A stretch of 64,000 nucleotides of DNA from CATQHD01 sp965202675 (GCA_965202675.1 OZ241842.1:2108001-2172000); one strand, 5' to 3'. Positions 36,699 to 46,197 are shown, numbered from the stretch's first letter. Made by a program: numbers and translations. The notes: a model not told the origin generated them from the sequence alone.

Positions 36699-37136
36699 CG
36701 TGCGCGGACAGGGCGCCGGGAAGGCATCCCCGGCGCAGGCGGCTGTTGGATGGTTACGCCCGATGAGCACAGGTCGGCGGGGCGCTGCGCCCGCCGAAGG
36801 AACGGCGAGGGCTTTCCTGTCCGTGCAGCCTCCGAACCCCCTGGTCAAGCGAACCCACCGGTCAAGCCCCTTTCCGCCTCCGGACCCAGGCAAGAACGCG
36901 AAAAACACCGCCCCCGCGCCCCGCTTCGCGGGCCCGGCCCCCGCCGCCACCACCGTGAGTTCCGGACGCGTTCGGTCAGTACCCGGCAGGGCCGCGTTCG
37001 GAGGATGATCCCTGTCTCGGTCTGCGGCGCCTGCGGACCGGAGGTGCTTGCGGCTCTATCATTATCCGATATCGGTGAGACATAGTCAATACCCTTGCGG
37101 GCGGATCCGGCGGATTTTTTTGTCATTCCGTGATTT
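36699..37136 (-). repeat. Copy 2, uninterrupted, of the ~435-bp inverted repeat element
   Basis: On the minus strand it runs from AAATCACGGAATGAC (near 37136) through a promoter-like sequence, several GC-rich hairpins (CCCGC-GAA-GCGGG type; GGCGGGCGC/GCGCCCCGCC), to a terminal 8-bp hairpin GCGCCGGG/CCCGGCGC near 36734-36711. The layout (promoter, structured body, end hairpin) suggests a non-coding RNA gene or a MITE-like element. Some insertions and deletions separate it from copy 1, for instance a duplicated GCTTGACC segment. Confidence 0.85.
37061..37089 (-). promoter_or_regulatory. Promoter-like sequence within repeat copy 2
   Basis: On the minus strand: TTGACT (37089-37084), 17-bp spacer, GATAAT (37066-37061). 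It is the counterpart of the sequence at 33833-33861 and points into the structured body of the repeat. Confidence 0.65.
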
Positions 37137-37209
37137 ATACCGTCCGTATCGCCGGTTGCGGGGCTGGATCGGTCGGGCGAGGGCCGATGGATAGAGGTGT
37201 TGGGAGAGG

Positions 37210-39936
37210 TCAGCCGGTGTTTCTCATTCCGGCCGCTATGCCGTAGATGGTCAGGAGCAAACCGCGCCGGTACCGTTCCGGGTCTCCGGTCCTGGAGCGC
37301 TTCAGCAGCTCCACCTGCAGCACGTTCAGGGGGTCCAAGTAGGGGTCGCGCACCGCCAGGCTGCGCCGCAGGAGGGGGCGGTCCGCCAGCAGGCCGCTCT
37401 TGGTTACCCGCCGCAGCGCCCCGATGGTTCGGTCGTGCTCCTCGGCGATCATCTCGAATACGCCTTGGTACCGGGCGGGCACCAGGTTGTTGACGTAGTG
37501 GCGGGCGATCGACAGGTCGGTCTTGGCCAGGGTCATCTCGACGTTGGATACAAAGGTGCGGAAAAACGACCACTCCCGGTGCATCTCGGCCAGATCCGCC
37601 TCCAGACCGGCCTCGAACGCCGCCTCGAGACCGGCGCCCACCCCGTACCAGCCGGGGACGATCTGGCGGGACTGGGTCCAGCCGAACACCCAGGGGATGG
37701 CCCTCAGGTTGGCCAGACCGGATCCCTGCGGGCTGCGCCGGGCGGGGCGGGAGCCGATGTTGAGCAGGCTCAGCTCCTCGACCGGCGTGGAGGCCATGAA
37801 GTACTCGGCCATGTCGGGCGCCTCGGCGAAGCGCCGGTAGGCCTCGAAGGAAGCTTCGGACACCAGATCCATCACCCGGTGCCACCGCCGGACGTCCTCG
37901 GCGGCGTGGTCGGGGGTGCGGCGGGCCAGCGACGCCTCCACCAGCGCCGACAGGGCCAGCTCCAGGTGCTGGGCGGCCAGGCCGGCCATGCCGTACTTCT
38001 CGGCGATGACCTCCCCCTGCTCGGTGAGCTTTATCACCCCGTCCAAGGCGCCGTAGGGCTGGCCCAGGATGGCGGCGTGGGTGGGGCCCCCGCCCCGTCC
38101 GATCGTTCCGCCCCGTCCGTGGAACACCTCGATGCGGATACCGGTGCGGCGGGCGGTGTCGCGGATGGTCAGCAGGGCCTTGTGTATCTCCCATTGCGAG
38201 GTGGTGATTCCGCCGTCCTTGTTGGAGTCCGAGTACCCCACCATCACCTCCTGGGCTCCGCCGCGCAGCTCCAGCAGCCGGCGGTAGGGGGGCGCGGCGA
38301 ACAGCTCTTCGAGGACGGGCCCGATCCTCCGCAGGTCGTCGATGGTCTCGAACAGGGGGACGAACCCCAGCCGGGCAACCCCGCGGGAGGGGTCGACCAG
38401 CCCCGCCTCGCGCGCCAGCATGACCGGCGCCAGGATGTCATCGACCCCTTGGGCCATGGAGATGATGTAGGAGTCGACCGCCTGGTCCCCGTGCTCGTCG
38501 AGCAGCTCTGCCAGCAGCTCGAAAAGGGCGATGTTCTCGTCGCCGGAGCCGCCGCCCGGGGGGGCGATCGGCCGGACGCCGGACAGATCCTCGATCAGGA
38601 AACGGGTGCGCCCGCGGCGGTCGAGGGAGGCGTAGTCGAGGCCGAGCCGCTCGGTGAGGACAGCCGCCGCCCGGTGATGGTGGTCGGTGTGCTGGCGGAT
38701 GTCGAGGGCGGCCAGATGGAAGCCGACGGCGGCGGCCAGACCCCGGAGGCGGGCCAGGCGGCCCCGGGCCAGGAGCAGGCCGCGGTTGGCGCGCAGCGAG
38801 GCGTCGAAGAGGGCCAGGTCGTCCGCCAGTTCCCGAGGGGAGGAGTAGGGGTGCGGGCCGCCGTCCCTGGCGTCGGCAAGGCGCCGATGGATGATGGTAA
38901 GACCCCGGCGGTACAGCTCGTTCTGGTGGGCGGAGGCCAGGCTTTCCCGGTAGGCCTCCCGGTATCGGTCGACGTAGGCGGCCAGCTCTTCCGACGCCCC
39001 CGCCACCTCCGTGCTCATGCTCATCTCGGCGGCCAGACTCTCTACCTCGGCCGCCAGGATGTCGAGGGCCGCCCGCCGTTGCTGGGCCAGGACGGTCCTG
39101 GTCATCTCCAGGGTTACGTTGGGGTTGCCGTCCCGGTCGCCGCCCACCCAGGAGCCGAACCGGATCGGTCCGTGGCCGGGGTCTGTCTCCCCGCCGATGT
39201 TTCGCACCGCGGCGGCGATGTCGTCCAGCAGGCCGGGCAGGGCTTCGCGGAGGGTCTGGTCCAGGTAGTGCCGCACGAAGCGGGCCTCGTCGATGGGGGT
39301 GGGGCGTTCGATGCGGATCTCATCGGTCTGCCAGACGGCCTCGATCAGCTCGTCCACCCGCCGGTCGATGCGCGCCCGGTCGGCCGGGGAGGTGCGGGGG
39401 TCGCTCCGGTCGGCGGTTGCCTGGGCGATCTCGGCCAGCTTTTCGAGCACCGAACGGCGGGTGGCCTCGGTGGGGTGGGCGGTGAAGACCGGTTTCAGCA
39501 CCGCCCGGTCGACCAGGGAGACGACGTCCTCGGCGGAGATTCCGGCTTCCACCAGCGAGGCGAGGGTCTCGGCAAAACCCTTCTCCGAGGTCGGGTCTTC
39601 AAGTCGGCGGTCCTCCACCCGGTGGACCTGCTCGGCCACATTGGCAAGGTGGAAGTAGACGGTGAAGGCCCGCACCAGCCGGATGGCCTGTTCTACGTCG
39701 ACGCCTTGGAGCAGCTCGGCCAGCTCGCGGGACACCCCGGCCTGCGCCAGCCGCAGCCGCCGGGAGAGTATCCGAACCTGTTCCACCGATTCGATCAGCT
39801 CCCGCCCGTGCTGGCGGACCAGGGTTTCGCCCAGCTGCCGTCCGAGCCGGCGGATGTCCGCCCGCAGGCCGGCGTCCACCACTTCCAGCGGGTCGGCGCC
39901 GGACGCGTCCATGGCCCTGCTGTCCGAGGATGTCAT
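37210..39936 (-). CDS. ppc: Phosphoenolpyruvate carboxylase
   Basis: A 908-aa enzyme that carboxylates PEP to oxaloacetate. I took the ATG at 39936 (MTSSDSRAMDAS); the frame extends upstream but reads as shadow. Conserved active-site blocks are VFTAHPTEATRRS (catalytic His region), GSWVGGDRDGNPNVT, LDIRQHTDHH, VMVGYSDSNKDGG, VFHGRGGTIGRGGGP with the catalytic His and Arg, and the C-terminal LLLTIYGIAAGMRNTG ending in the allosteric-site Asn-Thr-Gly. The length and motifs are those of a functional bacterial PEPC. It lies downstream of the inverted-repeat element on the same strand and is apparently monocistronic. Confidence 0.97.
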   Translation of the reverse strand: MTSSDSRAMDASGADPLEVVDAGLRADIRRLGRQLGETLVRQHGRELIESVEQVRILSRRLRLAQAGVSRELAELLQGVDVEQAIRLVRAFTVYFHLANVAEQVHRVEDRRLEDPTSEKGFAETLASLVEAGISAEDVVSLVDRAVLKPVFTAHPTEATRRSVLEKLAEIAQATADRSDPRTSPADRARIDRRVDELIEAVWQTDEIRIERPTPIDEARFVRHYLDQTLREALPGLLDDIAAAVRNIGGETDPGHGPIRFGSWVGGDRDGNPNVTLEMTRTVLAQQRRAALDILAAEVESLAAEMSMSTEVAGASEELAAYVDRYREAYRESLASAHQNELYRRGLTIIHRRLADARDGGPHPYSSPRELADDLALFDASLRANRGLLLARGRLARLRGLAAAVGFHLAALDIRQHTDHHHRAAAVLTERLGLDYASLDRRGRTRFLIEDLSGVRPIAPPGGGSGDENIALFELLAELLDEHGDQAVDSYIISMAQGVDDILAPVMLAREAGLVDPSRGVARLGFVPLFETIDDLRRIGPVLEELFAAPPYRRLLELRGGAQEVMVGYSDSNKDGGITTSQWEIHKALLTIRDTARRTGIRIEVFHGRGGTIGRGGGPTHAAILGQPYGALDGVIKLTEQGEVIAEKYGMAGLAAQHLELALSALVEASLARRTPDHAAEDVRRWHRVMDLVSEASFEAYRRFAEAPDMAEYFMASTPVEELSLLNIGSRPARRSPQGSGLANLRAIPWVFGWTQSRQIVPGWYGVGAGLEAAFEAGLEADLAEMHREWSFFRTFVSNVEMTLAKTDLSIARHYVNNLVPARYQGVFEMIAEEHDRTIGALRRVTKSGLLADRPLLRRSLAVRDPYLDPLNVLQVELLKRSRTGDPERYRRGLLLTIYGIAAGMRNTG

Positions 39937-40128
39937 GCGGGCAAAGCTACCCCGCCGCCGGCCCCGGTGTGTGTCTCCGCCCTTCCCCTGGATCTCAGGC
40001 GGAGCGCGGTGTGGTTCCGGATGAGGACAGGGCGGCTTTCTCGCTCCTGGTACCCACGCGGCGCCAGCGGGGAAGCTGTAATAATATGGAAACACCGGGG
40101 CCTCCTCCGGAGCCGGAAGGAATCGATC

Positions 40129-40961
40129 GTGGCCTCCGATATTTCTGATCTCGAACTCGAAGCCATGCAGTCGGACCTCGAATCCGACCGCGTTGAACGG
40201 AAGCCTTCGTCCGGTTACCTGCCATTCGACCTGCGCACTTGTTCCGGCGCGACTATTGATGATCTGGATATCGGATATATCGAAGCGCAGTATTTGCCGC
40301 GCGCCGTAGCTCAAGATGTCCTGGATGAGAACAGGCGTCCTTGATGCAACAGCTACGCTCTTTGCGTTTGCTGGCAGACAAGATTCCTACATGGGGGGCT
40401 CTCCTCGGGTTCGGTTGTGATCCTTTGGGATGGATACCGGGGGCTTATGTGCAATTCGTGCGCATTGACGGCGATTCCATAACCGACCCTATCCTGAGTC
40501 AACACCGGCTGACGGGTCGGCTGGAGGATGTCCTGCGTCGATTGGATGAGTTGTTGAAGCTCAATATCAGGACAGGCGTTGATGTGCGGTTTGGGGCGAG
40601 AGAGATAAGATTGCCCGACTATCCTGTTACCGCTCTCCAACAGCTGGCATTCAACGCCGTTATGCACCGCAACTACGAAGGTACCAATGCTCCGGTGCGC
40701 ATATACTGGTATTCCAGCCGTATCGAGATCTCCAGTCCGGGTGGACTCTACGGGCAGGTAACACGCGATAATTTCGGAACAGGCCCCACCGATTACCGCA
40801 ATCCGTTGCTGGCAGAGATCATGCATAATCTGGGATATGCTAAGCAGTCCGGTTTGGGAATCTCTTTGGCAAGAGAACAGTTGAAGGAGAACGGCAACCC
40901 TTCATCTGATTTTGATCTGGGGCCTGCCCATGTTGCGGTTACAGTCAGAGCAGTCCCATGA
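40129..40961 (+). pseudogene. Remnant of an AlbA_2 / HATPase_c_4 (COG2865) ATP-binding regulator
   Basis: Starts GTG at 40129 with ALES-like DLESDRVERKPS, the usual start of the AlbA_2 domain. It then jumps directly to LPFDLRTCSGATIDDLDIGYIEAQYLPRAV, a region normally more than 100 residues further on, so most of the AlbA_2 domain is deleted. At about 40341 the frame shifts: LDENRRP stops, while QQLRSLRLLADKIPTWGALLGF continues in another frame through the ATP-binding-like region (QQLAFNAVMHRNYEGTNAPVRIYWY) to the normal C-terminus. The two lesions make it non-functional. Such genes often sit in defence or mobile neighbourhoods. Confidence 0.75.
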
Positions 40962-41044
40962 AACCAATTGCCTTCTTCAACAACAAGGGCGGGTGGGGAA
41001 CCCCATTAGTTATCGCTGGACGTGGATGTACACCCGATCCATAG
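40958..41044 (+). pseudogene. 5' remnant of a ParA/MinD-like ATPase gene
   Basis: The ATG overlaps the stop of the AlbA_2 remnant as ATGA. It encodes MKPIAFFNNKGGWGT, clearly the beginning of a deviant Walker A motif (normally NNKGGVGKTT). The similarity ends there and the frame stops at 41042-41044. The rest of the gene is gone. The pair AlbA_2 regulator plus ParA-like ATPase is a known arrangement, so both genes decayed together. Confidence 0.65.
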
Positions 41045-41162
41045 ACCGGCGAAGCTACACGGAGACTCGGTAGGCATCCCGGGTAGGATACAGCAAGGGC
41101 GATTACCGTCGTCTTCCTGAGATAGGCGGCTCCTGTTCGGGTTTGTTTCTATAGGAGGGCGG

Positions 41163-42353
41163 TCAGGCGGCGGCGATAGCCTCCGCGATCCATGCGTCTA
41201 CCTGGTCCTGATTTCTGGCGATCCACTCAGTTACCAGTTCGCCGAGGTCCGCCCCGTTCTCCTGTTCGACGATTTGCAGTGATACATCCACGATGTTCAG
41301 TTTCATGACTTCGAACAACTTGGCGGCGGCCGGGTTCTCGGCCAGGAAGTCATGGCGGGCTGATACCAGGATGTCGGCCACCACCCAACCGAGCCGGCAG
41401 GTTCCCTGCTCGGCGGCGGCGGGGCATTCTTCGGGGCCGATTTCAGCGGTGCCGGGCCTCTGGTCCCATTCCTCGCCTCCCTCTCGGCCGAGGGGGTTGG
41501 AATTGTCGATGACTTCCTCGACCCCCACCCAGACCACGTTGTCGCCCGGACGGAGCTGGGTGATGTACGAGCTCGGCGCCCATGTGTAGGCGACCATCGG
41601 CTCGCTGGCGCTTGCCTTGGCGATGGCTTCGGCCATCATGGCATCGTATCCGGCCAGTATCTGCTGGATGTTTTCCCAGCCGGAGAAGGCGATCTGGCTC
41701 TCGATCACGTCGTCGCAGGTCCAGCTCTCCGGACATCCGTATATATCCGCTATGCCGTTGCCGGGGTTGGCGTCGTCTGCATCGTATGCGGCGAGAGCCT
41801 CGGGGTTGTTGTTCAGGTCGTCAAGAGTGTTGATTCCGAACTCCTCGGCGAACGGCTTGGTGATCAGGTATCCCTGCAAAGCGCTTTTGGCCAACAAGCC
41901 GCCGACCCGACCGACGTGCTCTCCGACCAAGGAGCCGTCAGCCGTTTCATGTTTTAGCCAGCTGTTATGGAGGGGATACCAGCTGTTTGCCCAGAAATCG
42001 ACATCACCCTGGGCCATAGCCAGGTAGGCCAGCGACGGTCCCAGCTCGGCGTCGGCCGGGTCGCTCACCTCGTACCCCAGCATCTGCATGAGCCGGTGCA
42101 CCAGCTCGGCCTGGAAGTAGCCGGTCGCCCAATTGGCGCGGGCCATGGTGACGCTGACGCCTTCACCCGGGAGCGTTTCTTCCGTCATGGTGGTGGAGGT
42201 CTCCATCAGGGCGGTTGTCGTTGTTGATGGGGAGGCGGTAGTGGTGGTGATGCGCGATGTGGTGGTTGATGTATCGGCGCTGTTGCCGTCGCTGCAGGCC
42301 GCAACCAGCAGAGCAAACACCATCGCCGCGATAAGCCTCTGGCTTAGTTTCAT
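41163..42353 (-). CDS. Glycine betaine/proline-type ABC substrate-binding lipoprotein (OpuAC/ProX)
   Basis: A 396-aa exported binding protein. The signal ends in a lipobox (LLVAAC, C20). A Thr/Ser-rich linker (about 25-62) precedes the OpuAC domain, which starts GVSVTMARANWATGYFQAELVHRLMQMLGYEVSDP. The ligand-cage region DFWANSWYPLHNSWLKHE and AYTWAPSSYITQLRPGDNVVWV is rich in aromatic residues, as expected for trimethylammonium binding. It is a close paralogue of the next gene (42523-43728). It is the last gene of the minus-strand ABC locus and carries its own leader of about 170 bp. Confidence 0.92.
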   Translation of the reverse strand: MKLSQRLIAAMVFALLVAACSDGNSADTSTTTSRITTTTASPSTTTTALMETSTTMTEETLPGEGVSVTMARANWATGYFQAELVHRLMQMLGYEVSDPADAELGPSLAYLAMAQGDVDFWANSWYPLHNSWLKHETADGSLVGEHVGRVGGLLAKSALQGYLITKPFAEEFGINTLDDLNNNPEALAAYDADDANPGNGIADIYGCPESWTCDDVIESQIAFSGWENIQQILAGYDAMMAEAIAKASASEPMVAYTWAPSSYITQLRPGDNVVWVGVEEVIDNSNPLGREGGEEWDQRPGTAEIGPEECPAAAEQGTCRLGWVVADILVSARHDFLAENPAAAKLFEVMKLNIVDVSLQIVEQENGADLGELVTEWIARNQDQVDAWIAEAIAAA

Positions 42354-42472
42354 GTTGGTTCCCCTCGGCTTGTTGACTTGGTATCCAATATAACAGACGG
42401 CACTCTATTTAATGAGCCCCCAGGTTTGATCGGTTAGAACTCGCAGGCGCGTCGAGAGGACCGGTTGAATAA

Positions 42473-42502
42473 GTGAAGGGGCGCCCGGCGGCGCCCCTTC
42501 AC
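42473..42502 (-). terminator. Strong hairpin after the second binding-protein gene
   Basis: A perfect 13-bp stem (GTGAAGGGGCGCC at 42473-42485 with its complement at 42490-42502) and a 4-nt loop, 20 bp downstream of the stop at 42523. The minus-strand sequence after it is AT-richer but has no clear U-run, so termination or 3'-end stabilisation are both possible. A related hairpin follows the tandem binding-protein gene (46139-46171). Confidence 0.65.
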
Positions 42503-42522
42503 GCAGTTCGGGCGGTGGTTTA

Positions 42523-43728
42523 TCAGGCGGCGGCCATCGCCTCTGTGATCCACGCGTCGACCTTGTCCTGGTTGTCGGCGATCCATTGGGTTACGAGGCC
42601 GCCGATATCCGCTCCGCCGTCTTGTTCGACGATCTGGAGGGATACGTCTACGACGTTCAGCTCCATGATCTCGAGCAGTTTGGCAGCGGCCGGATTCTCG
42701 TCCAGGAAATCATTGCGGGCCGAAGCCAGGATGTCGGCGGCGACCCAGCCGAGCTGGCAGATTCCCCGCTCCGCGGCGTCGGGGCACGACTCGGCGCCGA
42801 TCGCGGCGGTGCCGGGCCTCTGATCCCATGCTTCTCCGCCTTCGCGGCCGAGGGGGTTGGAGTCGTCGACGACTTCCTCGACCCCCACCCAGACCACGTT
42901 GTCGCCCGGACGGAGTTGGGTGATGTACGAGCTCGGCGTCCATGTGTAGGCGACCATCGGCTCGCCGGCGTCTGCCTTGGCGATGGCCTCGGCAAGCATG
43001 GCATCGTAGCCGGCCAGTACCTGCTGGATGTTTTCCCAGCCGGAGAAGGCGATCTGGCTGGCGAGGATGTCGTCGCAGGTCCAGCTCTCCGGGCATCCGT
43101 AGATATCGGCTATGCCGTTGCCGGGGTTGGCGTCGTCGGCGTCGTAAGCGGCGATGGCGTCGGCGTTGCTGTTCAGATCATCGAGTGTGTTGATCCCGTA
43201 CTGCTCGGCGAAGGACTTGGTGATCAACAACCCCTGTAGTCCGCCTGCGGTCATCAGATTGCCGACCGCCCTGACATGGTCACCTACCTGGGAGCCGTCC
43301 GGCATTTCGGCCTCGAGCCAGCTGTTGTGGCCCGGATACCAGCTGTTGACCCAGAAATCGGCGTCACCCTGCGCCATCGCCAGATAGGCCAGCGACGGTC
43401 CCAGCTCGACGTCGGCCGGGTCGCTCACCTCGTATCCCAGCATCTGCATGAGCTGACGCGCCAGCTCGGCCTGGAAGTAGCCGGTCGACCAGTTGGCGCG
43501 GGCCATGGTGACGCTGACGCCCTCACCCGGGAGCATTGGTTCCTCCATCATGGTGGTGGTCGTTTCCTCCATTGTGGTGGTGGTCGTGGTCTCCTCCATC
43601 ATGGTGGTCGTCGTGGACGGGGCGGCGGCTTGTGTCGTCGATGGCTCGTCGCTGCCGTTGCCTCCACAGGCCGCGGCCAGCAGAGCGAACACCGCCAACA
43701 CCGACATGATCCTCTTACTGTGTCTCAT
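42523..43728 (-). CDS. Glycine betaine/proline-type ABC substrate-binding lipoprotein (OpuAC/ProX)
   Basis: A 401-aa paralogue of the protein at 41163-42353. The lipobox is ALLAAC; the linker is Thr/Glu/Met-rich with imperfect TTTTMEET repeats. The OpuAC domain opens GVSVTMARANWSTGYFQAELARQLMQMLGYE. The aromatic patches DFWVNSWYPGHNSWLEAE and AYTWTPSSYITQLRPGDNVVWVGVEEV are preserved. It follows the permease at 43805-45964 by 76 bp on the same strand and is probably its dedicated receptor. Confidence 0.93.
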   Translation of the reverse strand: MRHSKRIMSVLAVFALLAAACGGNGSDEPSTTQAAAPSTTTTMMEETTTTTTMEETTTTMMEEPMLPGEGVSVTMARANWSTGYFQAELARQLMQMLGYEVSDPADVELGPSLAYLAMAQGDADFWVNSWYPGHNSWLEAEMPDGSQVGDHVRAVGNLMTAGGLQGLLITKSFAEQYGINTLDDLNSNADAIAAYDADDANPGNGIADIYGCPESWTCDDILASQIAFSGWENIQQVLAGYDAMLAEAIAKADAGEPMVAYTWTPSSYITQLRPGDNVVWVGVEEVVDDSNPLGREGGEAWDQRPGTAAIGAESCPDAAERGICQLGWVAADILASARNDFLDENPAAAKLLEIMELNVVDVSLQIVEQDGGADIGGLVTQWIADNQDKVDAWITEAMAAA

Positions 43729-43804
43729 GGTTGATGTCCTTCTTTCCGTTTGGTCCCGGTGAAGGGACCCTAGCTAGAGATTGAATTATCGTTTGAGCCG
43801 GTGC

Positions 43805-45964
43805 TCATCCGGCCTTTCTATCTGTTCCGCCGACAGGCCCGCCTGCCGGGTTGGCAACCAAGGTGAGGGGATCGCTGTAAACCCTGGCGCGCCTGTACTC
43901 CCTTAGAACCGCCATAGTAGAGGCCAGGATGGATATCCCGCCGATCAGAGCCAGGAAGGAGCCTACTCCGCTCACAAAGCTGGGGTGGCCGGAGCGCACA
44001 TGGGTGAGTATCCACGCGAGGGCGATGCCGGCAATTCCCCCTCCGATACCGGCGGCGGCGGCGCTCCACCGCCATCTCCGCTGCTCACCGCCGCCCAATA
44101 CACCCGCGGCGGGAAGACCGGCAAGGGCGGCAACCAGACCTGCCGCCAAAGCCCAGAGGCCGAGCCGGGCGCCGCGGGTGCTGATCCCATCAATTTTGAT
44201 CTCCTCCCGGGCGGATGTCCGCAAGTCCAGTACTTTGGCGCCGATCGCCGCTCTTTCATCAGGGTATTCATCCGCCCTCCGCTCGAGCTCCTCGATCTCC
44301 GCTTGGATATCCGGCGGTATTTCGGTATCTCCCCGGTCTTCGATGCTCCAGACGGAGAAAAGGCCGATCAGCAGGACAAGAGCGGCGGCTATGTTCCCTA
44401 TCAAACTGCCCCAGCTGATCCCGGACGGCAGAGGGTGGAGGGGCTTGTGATCCGCAACCCTTATCCATAGCACCGCTCCGACCGCGGCTATCAGCCCTCC
44501 CGCTATTGCCGTATACACCCCGACGCCTTGACCGGGATCAACTGCTCCGGTCACATTGGAATCGCTCATCGGACTGGCCAAGAAGTGCGAGGCGGCCACG
44601 ATCAGCGCGGCGAAGGAGGCGATGACCGCCCCGTCAGGGGCCAGCCATCGCGGTGCCCGGCCGGGCCGGGATGCGCCGGCTGCTGCCAGCACCGCGAACA
44701 ATCCGAGCGCCAGCACCGTGATACCGAACCAGGATCCTCCGGAGGCCGCCAGCCCGTTGAAAACCTGACCCACCAGCTCGCCGTTGAGGGAGGCGTCAGC
44801 CCATCTGCTCCACGCGCTCATCTTGCCCGCGTTCGATGTCCAGGGGAGAAAGACAGATACAATGGCTGTCAGGCCCCCTGTTAGGGTCAACGCTATAGGA
44901 AGGCGCTCGGCGTCGACAATAGGTGCATAGGTAATTTCGGTCTCTTTGTGTTCTACAACTGCTGAGGCATCCTGGCTGGGAATCAGCATCTCGGGGTCGC
45001 GCCGATGCTTCCATGCCAACTGGATGCGTTTCAGCAGGCTGCGCCTTTCGGCCTCTTCACGCTGGGATATCCGGTCGAGGATCACCGCCAGCAGGAAGAA
45101 GGCAAGCCCCCCGGACGCACCTAGGCCGACATCCTGGTTGTTGATTGCTCGAAAAAGCAACGCTCCGTAACCACCGGCGCCCATCAGTCCTGCTATTCCG
45201 AGCATCGAGATGGCTAACAACAGGGTTTGGTTGATGCCGGTCATTATGGCAGGCCGCGCCAGTGGGATCTGAACGTCGAAGAGCACCCGGCTCTCCGAGG
45301 CGCCGTAAGCGCGGGCGGCTTCTACCACGTCGGGCGGTACCTGGCGGATTCCGAGGTTGGTGAGGCGGATCAGGGGAGGAATGGCGAACACCATGGTCAC
45401 CATCGTGGCCGAAACCTCGCCGATGCCAAAGAACCAGATGAACGGCAACATGTACACAAACGAATGGACTACCTGCATGGCGTCGAGAATGGGTCGGCTT
45501 ACCTTCCAGATCCCATCTATCCGTCCACAGGCGATGCCGATCGGAATCCCGATCACCACACTCAGCAATACGGCCACCCCGATGAAGCCGAGTGTATCAG
45601 TCGTCGCCGTCCAGTAGCCCTCCCCCATGAGTCCGCAGACCGTCAGGGACACCGCGACGAAGGCGGCCACCTTGAGGTTGCGGACCAGCCAGGCGATCAG
45701 CGCTATCGCCAGTACCACCCAAATCCAAGGGATATCCCTCAAGATATCCCTGACGACTGTACGGATCAGAAAATCAAAGGGCCATTCCATTATATTGAGC
45801 ACCGGGCCGGCCTCGTTGTAGATCCAGCGGGCGCTCTGCTTCATCCAGTCGCCGAACGGTATCCGCCACTGGTCGAGGAAACGGTTGTCCAGGAAGCCTA
45901 GATTCTCGGCGTCTCCCTCAGCCCCTTGGGCGAGGAAGACGCCGGCTTGATGCAGGAAGCTCAT
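43805..45964 (-). CDS. Glycine betaine-type ABC permease with an extra C-terminal membrane region (ProW-like)
   Basis: A 719-aa protein. The N-terminal 330 residues form a standard ProW/OpuAB permease: WPFDFLIRTVVRDIL, then VAVLLSVVIGIPIGIACGRIDGIWKVSRPILDAMQVVHSFVYMLPFIWFFGIG, and the EAA loop EAARAYGASESRVLFDVQIPLARPAIMTGINQTLLLAISM. After a cytoplasmic charged stretch (RISQREEAERRSLLKRIQLAWKHR) the protein continues for about 390 residues with at least six more hydrophobic segments and a soluble acidic region (PPDIQAEIEELERRADEYPDERAAIG). Typical permeases of this group end near 300-350 residues. No ATPase is encoded next to it; the ProV-like protein at 50726-52000 may serve both permeases. 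Confidence 0.9.
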   Translation of the reverse strand: MSFLHQAGVFLAQGAEGDAENLGFLDNRFLDQWRIPFGDWMKQSARWIYNEAGPVLNIMEWPFDFLIRTVVRDILRDIPWIWVVLAIALIAWLVRNLKVAAFVAVSLTVCGLMGEGYWTATTDTLGFIGVAVLLSVVIGIPIGIACGRIDGIWKVSRPILDAMQVVHSFVYMLPFIWFFGIGEVSATMVTMVFAIPPLIRLTNLGIRQVPPDVVEAARAYGASESRVLFDVQIPLARPAIMTGINQTLLLAISMLGIAGLMGAGGYGALLFRAINNQDVGLGASGGLAFFLLAVILDRISQREEAERRSLLKRIQLAWKHRRDPEMLIPSQDASAVVEHKETEITYAPIVDAERLPIALTLTGGLTAIVSVFLPWTSNAGKMSAWSRWADASLNGELVGQVFNGLAASGGSWFGITVLALGLFAVLAAAGASRPGRAPRWLAPDGAVIASFAALIVAASHFLASPMSDSNVTGAVDPGQGVGVYTAIAGGLIAAVGAVLWIRVADHKPLHPLPSGISWGSLIGNIAAALVLLIGLFSVWSIEDRGDTEIPPDIQAEIEELERRADEYPDERAAIGAKVLDLRTSAREEIKIDGISTRGARLGLWALAAGLVAALAGLPAAGVLGGGEQRRWRWSAAAAGIGGGIAGIALAWILTHVRSGHPSFVSGVGSFLALIGGISILASTMAVLREYRRARVYSDPLTLVANPAGGPVGGTDRKAG

Positions 45965-46138
45965 CGGCGCTTCATCTGACTCTCCTCGCGGGTCATGGAA
46001 GAGGATACTCCATTCAACGGGCCGCCTCCTCCGGCTCGACCCTGGCCGCCGACCAAGCGGTCTTTCGCGCCTCAGGCGGCCGGGAGCAACTCAGATCGCG
46101 GCCAGCCCCTACCCGGACAACGGCCGGGTGAAAGGATG

Positions 46139-46171
46139 GGGGAAGGGGCGCCCGTACCGGGTGCCCCTTCC
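46139..46171 (-). terminator. Strong hairpin after the tandem binding-protein gene
   Basis: A 15-bp stem with one G-T pair (46139-46153 against 46157-46171) and a 3-nt loop, 27 bp downstream of the stop codon of the gene ending at 46198. No clear U-run follows on the minus strand. It may end or stabilise the mRNA of the upstream proVWX-like genes, separating them from the second permease gene at 45964. Confidence 0.65.
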
Positions 46172-46197
46172 CTCTCCACAAGGGCCGGACGAAACGC

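Noticed and set aside
37435..40344. A 969-codon plus-strand open frame opposite PEP carboxylase
   Set aside because: Shadow of ppc on the other strand. Only its last 70 codons (from 40129) are real, as the AlbA_2 remnant.
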